Source: an uncultured Oscillospiraceae bacterium
Lineage (GTDB): Bacteria; Bacillota; Clostridia; Oscillospirales; Oscillospiraceae
NCBI GenBank assembly: GCA_934589835.1
Contig: CAKTOK010000001.1
Span: forward strand, 67,007 to 131,006
Direction of reading: 5' to 3'
Length of the DNA stretch: 64,000 nt
The notes beneath the pieces are model-generated. The model ran no database searches and was not told where the DNA came from. It saw nothing but the letters and a program-made list of their open reading frames with translations. The translations under genes and the position numbers were made by a program. Position 1 is the stretch's first letter. Every line of letters starts with the position of its first letter. Below are positions 61,950 to 64,000 of the stretch, in pieces.

Positions 61950-62978
61950 TTATCCAAGCGCCTCCTTCGTGCGGGAAAGTACCACCGCGTGGCAGATGCC
62001 GGGCACGCTCTCGCCTTGAAAGGAGCTGGTGGGGCTGAGCAGCGCGCCGGTGGGGGCAAAGACCATGCGCTGCCATTTGCCGGCGCGCAGGCCGTGGAGC
62101 AGGTAGCCGTTGAGCACGGCGGCGGAGCAGCCGCAGCCGGAGCCGCCGGCGTGCATATCCTGCCGGAGCCGGTCATACAGCAGGATGCCGCAGTCGGTGC
62201 AGTTTTCGCCCAGCGTCACGCCATCGCGGCGGAACAGCTCTACCAGAAGCCGGTGACCCAGCTCGCCCAGATCGCCGGTGACGATGAGGTCGTAGTCCTC
62301 CGGTGAGGTGGCGGTATCACGGAACAGGGCGGAGAGGGTGTCGTGGGCGGCGGGAGCCATGGCGGCCCCCATGTTGGCCGCGTCCGTCACGCCGAGGTCC
62401 ACGATGCGGCCCCGGGTGGCGTGGGTGAGATAGGGGCCGTCGGACTGGGCGGCCAGCACGCAGCAGCCGGCGGCAGTGGCCGTCCACTGGGCGGTGGGGG
62501 CGCGCTGACTGCCGTAGGGCACGGGGGCGCGGTACTGGCGTTCGGCGGTGCAGAAATGGGAGGAGGTCTGGGCCGCGGCAATGCGGGCGGCGCCGGAGGC
62601 CACGGCCATGGCCGCCAGCGACAGGCTCTCGCCCATGGTGGAGCAGGCGCCGTATACCCCGTAGAACGGGATGGCAAAGTCCCGCAGGGAGAAGGTGGCG
62701 CCGATGTTTTGGTTCAGCAGGTCGCCGGCAAAGACGCAGTCCACGTCCTCCGGCGTCAGGCCGCCCTTTTCCAGAGCGCGGCGCAGGGCGATGGCCTGCA
62801 TCTCCGCCTCCCCCTGCTCCCATGTTTTTTTGCCGAAGAACGAGTCGTCGTCCGTCACGTCGAAAAAGGCGCCCAGCGGGCCCTGACGCTCCAGCCGTCC
62901 GCCGACGTTGGCCCAGCTCACCGCGCCGGGTGGGTGGGGGAATTGGCAGGTCTGGCGGCTCAGGCGTTTGATGTCCAT
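61950..62978 (-). CDS. spoVAD: Stage V sporulation protein AD
   Basis: A 342-residue thiolase-fold protein that binds dipicolinic acid and is needed for its uptake into spores. It has the N-terminal GRLERQGPLGAFFD and DDSFFGKKTWEQGEAEM, LLNQNIGATFSLRDFAIPFYG, and GACSTMGESLSLAAMAV. No spoVAC is upstream; the next gene is azlD beyond a terminator. GAGGAGG precedes the ATG. Confidence 0.96.
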   Translation of the reverse strand: MDIKRLSRQTCQFPHPPGAVSWANVGGRLERQGPLGAFFDVTDDDSFFGKKTWEQGEAEMQAIALRRALEKGGLTPEDVDCVFAGDLLNQNIGATFSLRDFAIPFYGVYGACSTMGESLSLAAMAVASGAARIAAAQTSSHFCTAERQYRAPVPYGSQRAPTAQWTATAAGCCVLAAQSDGPYLTHATRGRIVDLGVTDAANMGAAMAPAAHDTLSALFRDTATSPEDYDLIVTGDLGELGHRLLVELFRRDGVTLGENCTDCGILLYDRLRQDMHAGGSGCGCSAAVLNGYLLHGLRAGKWQRMVFAPTGALLSPTSSFQGESVPGICHAVVLSRTKEALG

Positions 62979-63028
62979 AGTGATCCTCCTCGCATTTGCG
63001 CCGCATCAAGGGCCGGCGCGGTCTTGCC

Positions 63029-63056
63029 GTTAGTTTGCGCGGGCGGCGGAAAAATA
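63029..63056 (-). promoter_or_regulatory. Possible sigma-G promoter of spoVAD
   Basis: On the - strand TCATA, about 17 bp, CAAACTA. It resembles GHATR-N18-CATNHTA with one mismatch in each box and a spacer one bp short. Confidence 0.35.
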
Positions 63057-63059
63057 TGA

Positions 63060-63105
63060 AAAAAGCGCCTCTGACCGCTCCCAAGGAGCCGTCAGAGGCG
63101 CTTTT
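63060..63105 (-). terminator. Terminator after azlCD
   Basis: GCGCCTCTGAC...GTCAGAGGCGC with a T run on both strands; ends the leftward azlD transcript. Confidence 0.88.
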
Positions 63106-63117
63106 GCGACAGGGGGA

Positions 63118-63453
63118 TCAGACGAAGACCAGCTGGACCAGCAGCATATACGCAGCGGTGCCGGCCAGAATGGACAGCAGCGTGCTGCGCTTCCACAGGT
63201 GGAGTCCTGCGGTGATGGCTACGGCGATGGCCTCCGGCAGACCGTGACTGCCGGAGAGCAGATCGGTGTTCCGCAGGCTGTATACCACCAGCAGCCCCAT
63301 CATGGCGGGGGGCAGCAGGCGGCCCAGATCCTCCACGACCTTGGGGAGCTTCCGGCTGCCGGAGAAGATCAGAAACGGTGTCCAGCGGGTGATCTGGGTG
63401 GCGAGAGCCACCATGGTGACGATGAGAAGGGACTGGATGAAATTCAGGCGCAT
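63118..63453 (-). CDS. azlD: AzlD family branched-chain amino acid exporter subunit
   Basis: A 111-residue small membrane protein with about three to four segments and typical features TRWTPFLIF, LGRLLPPAMMGLLVVYSLR and PEAIAVAITAGLHLWKRST. Family members work with AzlC to export branched-chain amino acids or analogues. GGGAGG precedes the ATG. It overlaps azlC by ten bases. Confidence 0.92.
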   Translation of the reverse strand: MRLNFIQSLLIVTMVALATQITRWTPFLIFSGSRKLPKVVEDLGRLLPPAMMGLLVVYSLRNTDLLSGSHGLPEAIAVAITAGLHLWKRSTLLSILAGTAAYMLLVQLVFV

Positions 63454-64000
63454 AGCTTTTTCCTCCCCAGCAGAAGTGCGGCCAGCGTCAGGACCATGGC
63501 GGGGATCACCATATTCTCCGCGCCGAAGACCGCCAGACCTGCCACGGAGCAGGCCAGACCCAGAAAGCCGGCGGGGCGGTTCTCCCGCTGGACGACCTGC
63601 TCGATAAACAGCACCACGAACAGGGCGGTGAGGGCAAAGTCGATGCCGGTGATGTCAAAGGTGATGAGGCCGCCGATGAGGCCGCCCAGCATGGAGAACA
63701 CCACCCAGTACAGCCACGTCAGAAGGCTCATGGCGAAGTAGAACAGGGTGGGGTCCACATCCTCCGGCGGCTCCACGGTGGAGGAAAGGGAGAAATTCTC
63801 GTCGCTGAGGGTGTAGATGAGGAAGTACCGGAGCCTGCCCAGCTGCCGGTACTTGGGCAGCAGCGCCAGCGAGAAGAACAGGTGGCGGGCGTTGACCATC
63901 AGGCTCAGGAAAAAGGCGCTGAAGGGGTCGAAGGCCGTGGTCAGCAGGGTGATGGCCACATACTGCATACTGCCGCAGAAGGCGAAGGCGCTGACGAAGC
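63444..64000 (-). CDS. azlC: AzlC family branched-chain amino acid exporter subunit, 5' end cut by window
   Basis: The C-terminal ~185 residues of an AzlC protein, usually about 230. The frame stays open to the window edge and upstream codons give FVSAFAFCGSMQYVAI, the conserved AzlC stretch, so the ATG at 63968 is not the true start. Further family features are NARHLFFSLAL and YTLSDENFSL. Several membrane segments are present. Confidence 0.93.
   Translation of the reverse strand, partial: FVSAFAFCGSMQYVAITLLTTAFDPFSAFFLSLMVNARHLFFSLALLPKYRQLGRLRYFLIYTLSDENFSLSSTVEPPEDVDPTLFYFAMSLLTWLYWVVFSMLGGLIGGLITFDITGIDFALTALFVVLFIEQVVQRENRPAGFLGLACSVAGLAVFGAENMVIPAMVLTLAALLLGRKKLCA

Overview
The window is a chromosomal segment of a GC-rich, spore-forming, meso-diaminopimelate-type Firmicute, most like the Oscillospiraceae/Ruminococcaceae gut Clostridia. 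The evidence is Spo0A, SpoIVB, SpoVAD/SpoVAE and a GerA/SpoVAF protein, a division and cell-wall (dcw) cluster, CtsR-regulated ClpC, strong AGGAGG ribosome binding sites and sigma-A promoters with 17-bp spacers. No rRNA, tRNA or CRISPR array was seen. The taxonomic placement is inference from gene content.

Layout. 1-12.3 kb: uracil-DNA glycosylase, CmpB-type membrane protein, lipase-like hydrolase, glycerol kinase, zinc-ribbon protein, lipoprotein, RidA, the ctsR-mcsA-clpC stress operon (no mcsB), a large membrane protein and an RlmI-type rRNA methyltransferase. 12.36-15.32 kb: two tandem copies of a 1461-bp unit bounded by three 43-bp direct repeats. Each unit encodes a ribbon-helix-helix protein and an HNH nuclease, with a predicted three-way-junction RNA between them and a ~480-nt hairpin-rich GC tract after them. 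I do not recognise this element, and it is the most interesting part of the window. 15.3-22.6 kb: amidase, RNase Y, lipoprotein, YmdB phosphodiesterase, YbaK-like deacylase, YhaO-like nuclease and asparaginase. 22.7-25.5 kb: SpoVAF/GerA protein, SpoIVB and a small Cys-rich protein. 25.7-31.0 kb: Asp23 protein with a FakA/YloV protein, a minimal SufC-SufB pair, a ferritin-like protein and an HD protein.

31.1-38.8 kb: a leftward cobalamin nucleotide-loop operon (TIM-barrel protein, CobT, CobU, CobS, a short CobU-like protein, CobC-like phosphatase) is divergent from an ECF-type transporter. In the transporter both ATPases and the substrate-binding S component lie on one 880-residue chain. Together they suggest uptake and completion of a corrinoid. 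38.9-52.4 kb: an acetyltransferase, then the leftward dcw cluster. In transcription order it reads mraZ-rsmH-ftsL-pbp/spoVD-murE-mraY-ftsW-murG-murA-ftsQ, followed by ftsZ from its own promoter. murF, murD, murC and ftsA are absent from it.

52.7-57.6 kb: a leftward operon of HAD phosphatase, MFS transporter, glycerophosphodiesterase, RsmD, CoaD and a coiled-coil protein. 57.9-58.6 kb: Spo0A behind a promoter with a 0A-box-like site. 58.7-61.5 kb: CsoR and a CopA copper ATPase whose C-terminal CopZ-like domain has its own internal ribosome binding site and start. 61.6-64 kb: SpoVAE, SpoVAD, and the branched-chain amino acid exporter pair AzlD/AzlC, with AzlC cut by the window edge.

Promoters, terminators, operators and RNA structures were found by eye. 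Their positions are direct readings; their functions are inferences.
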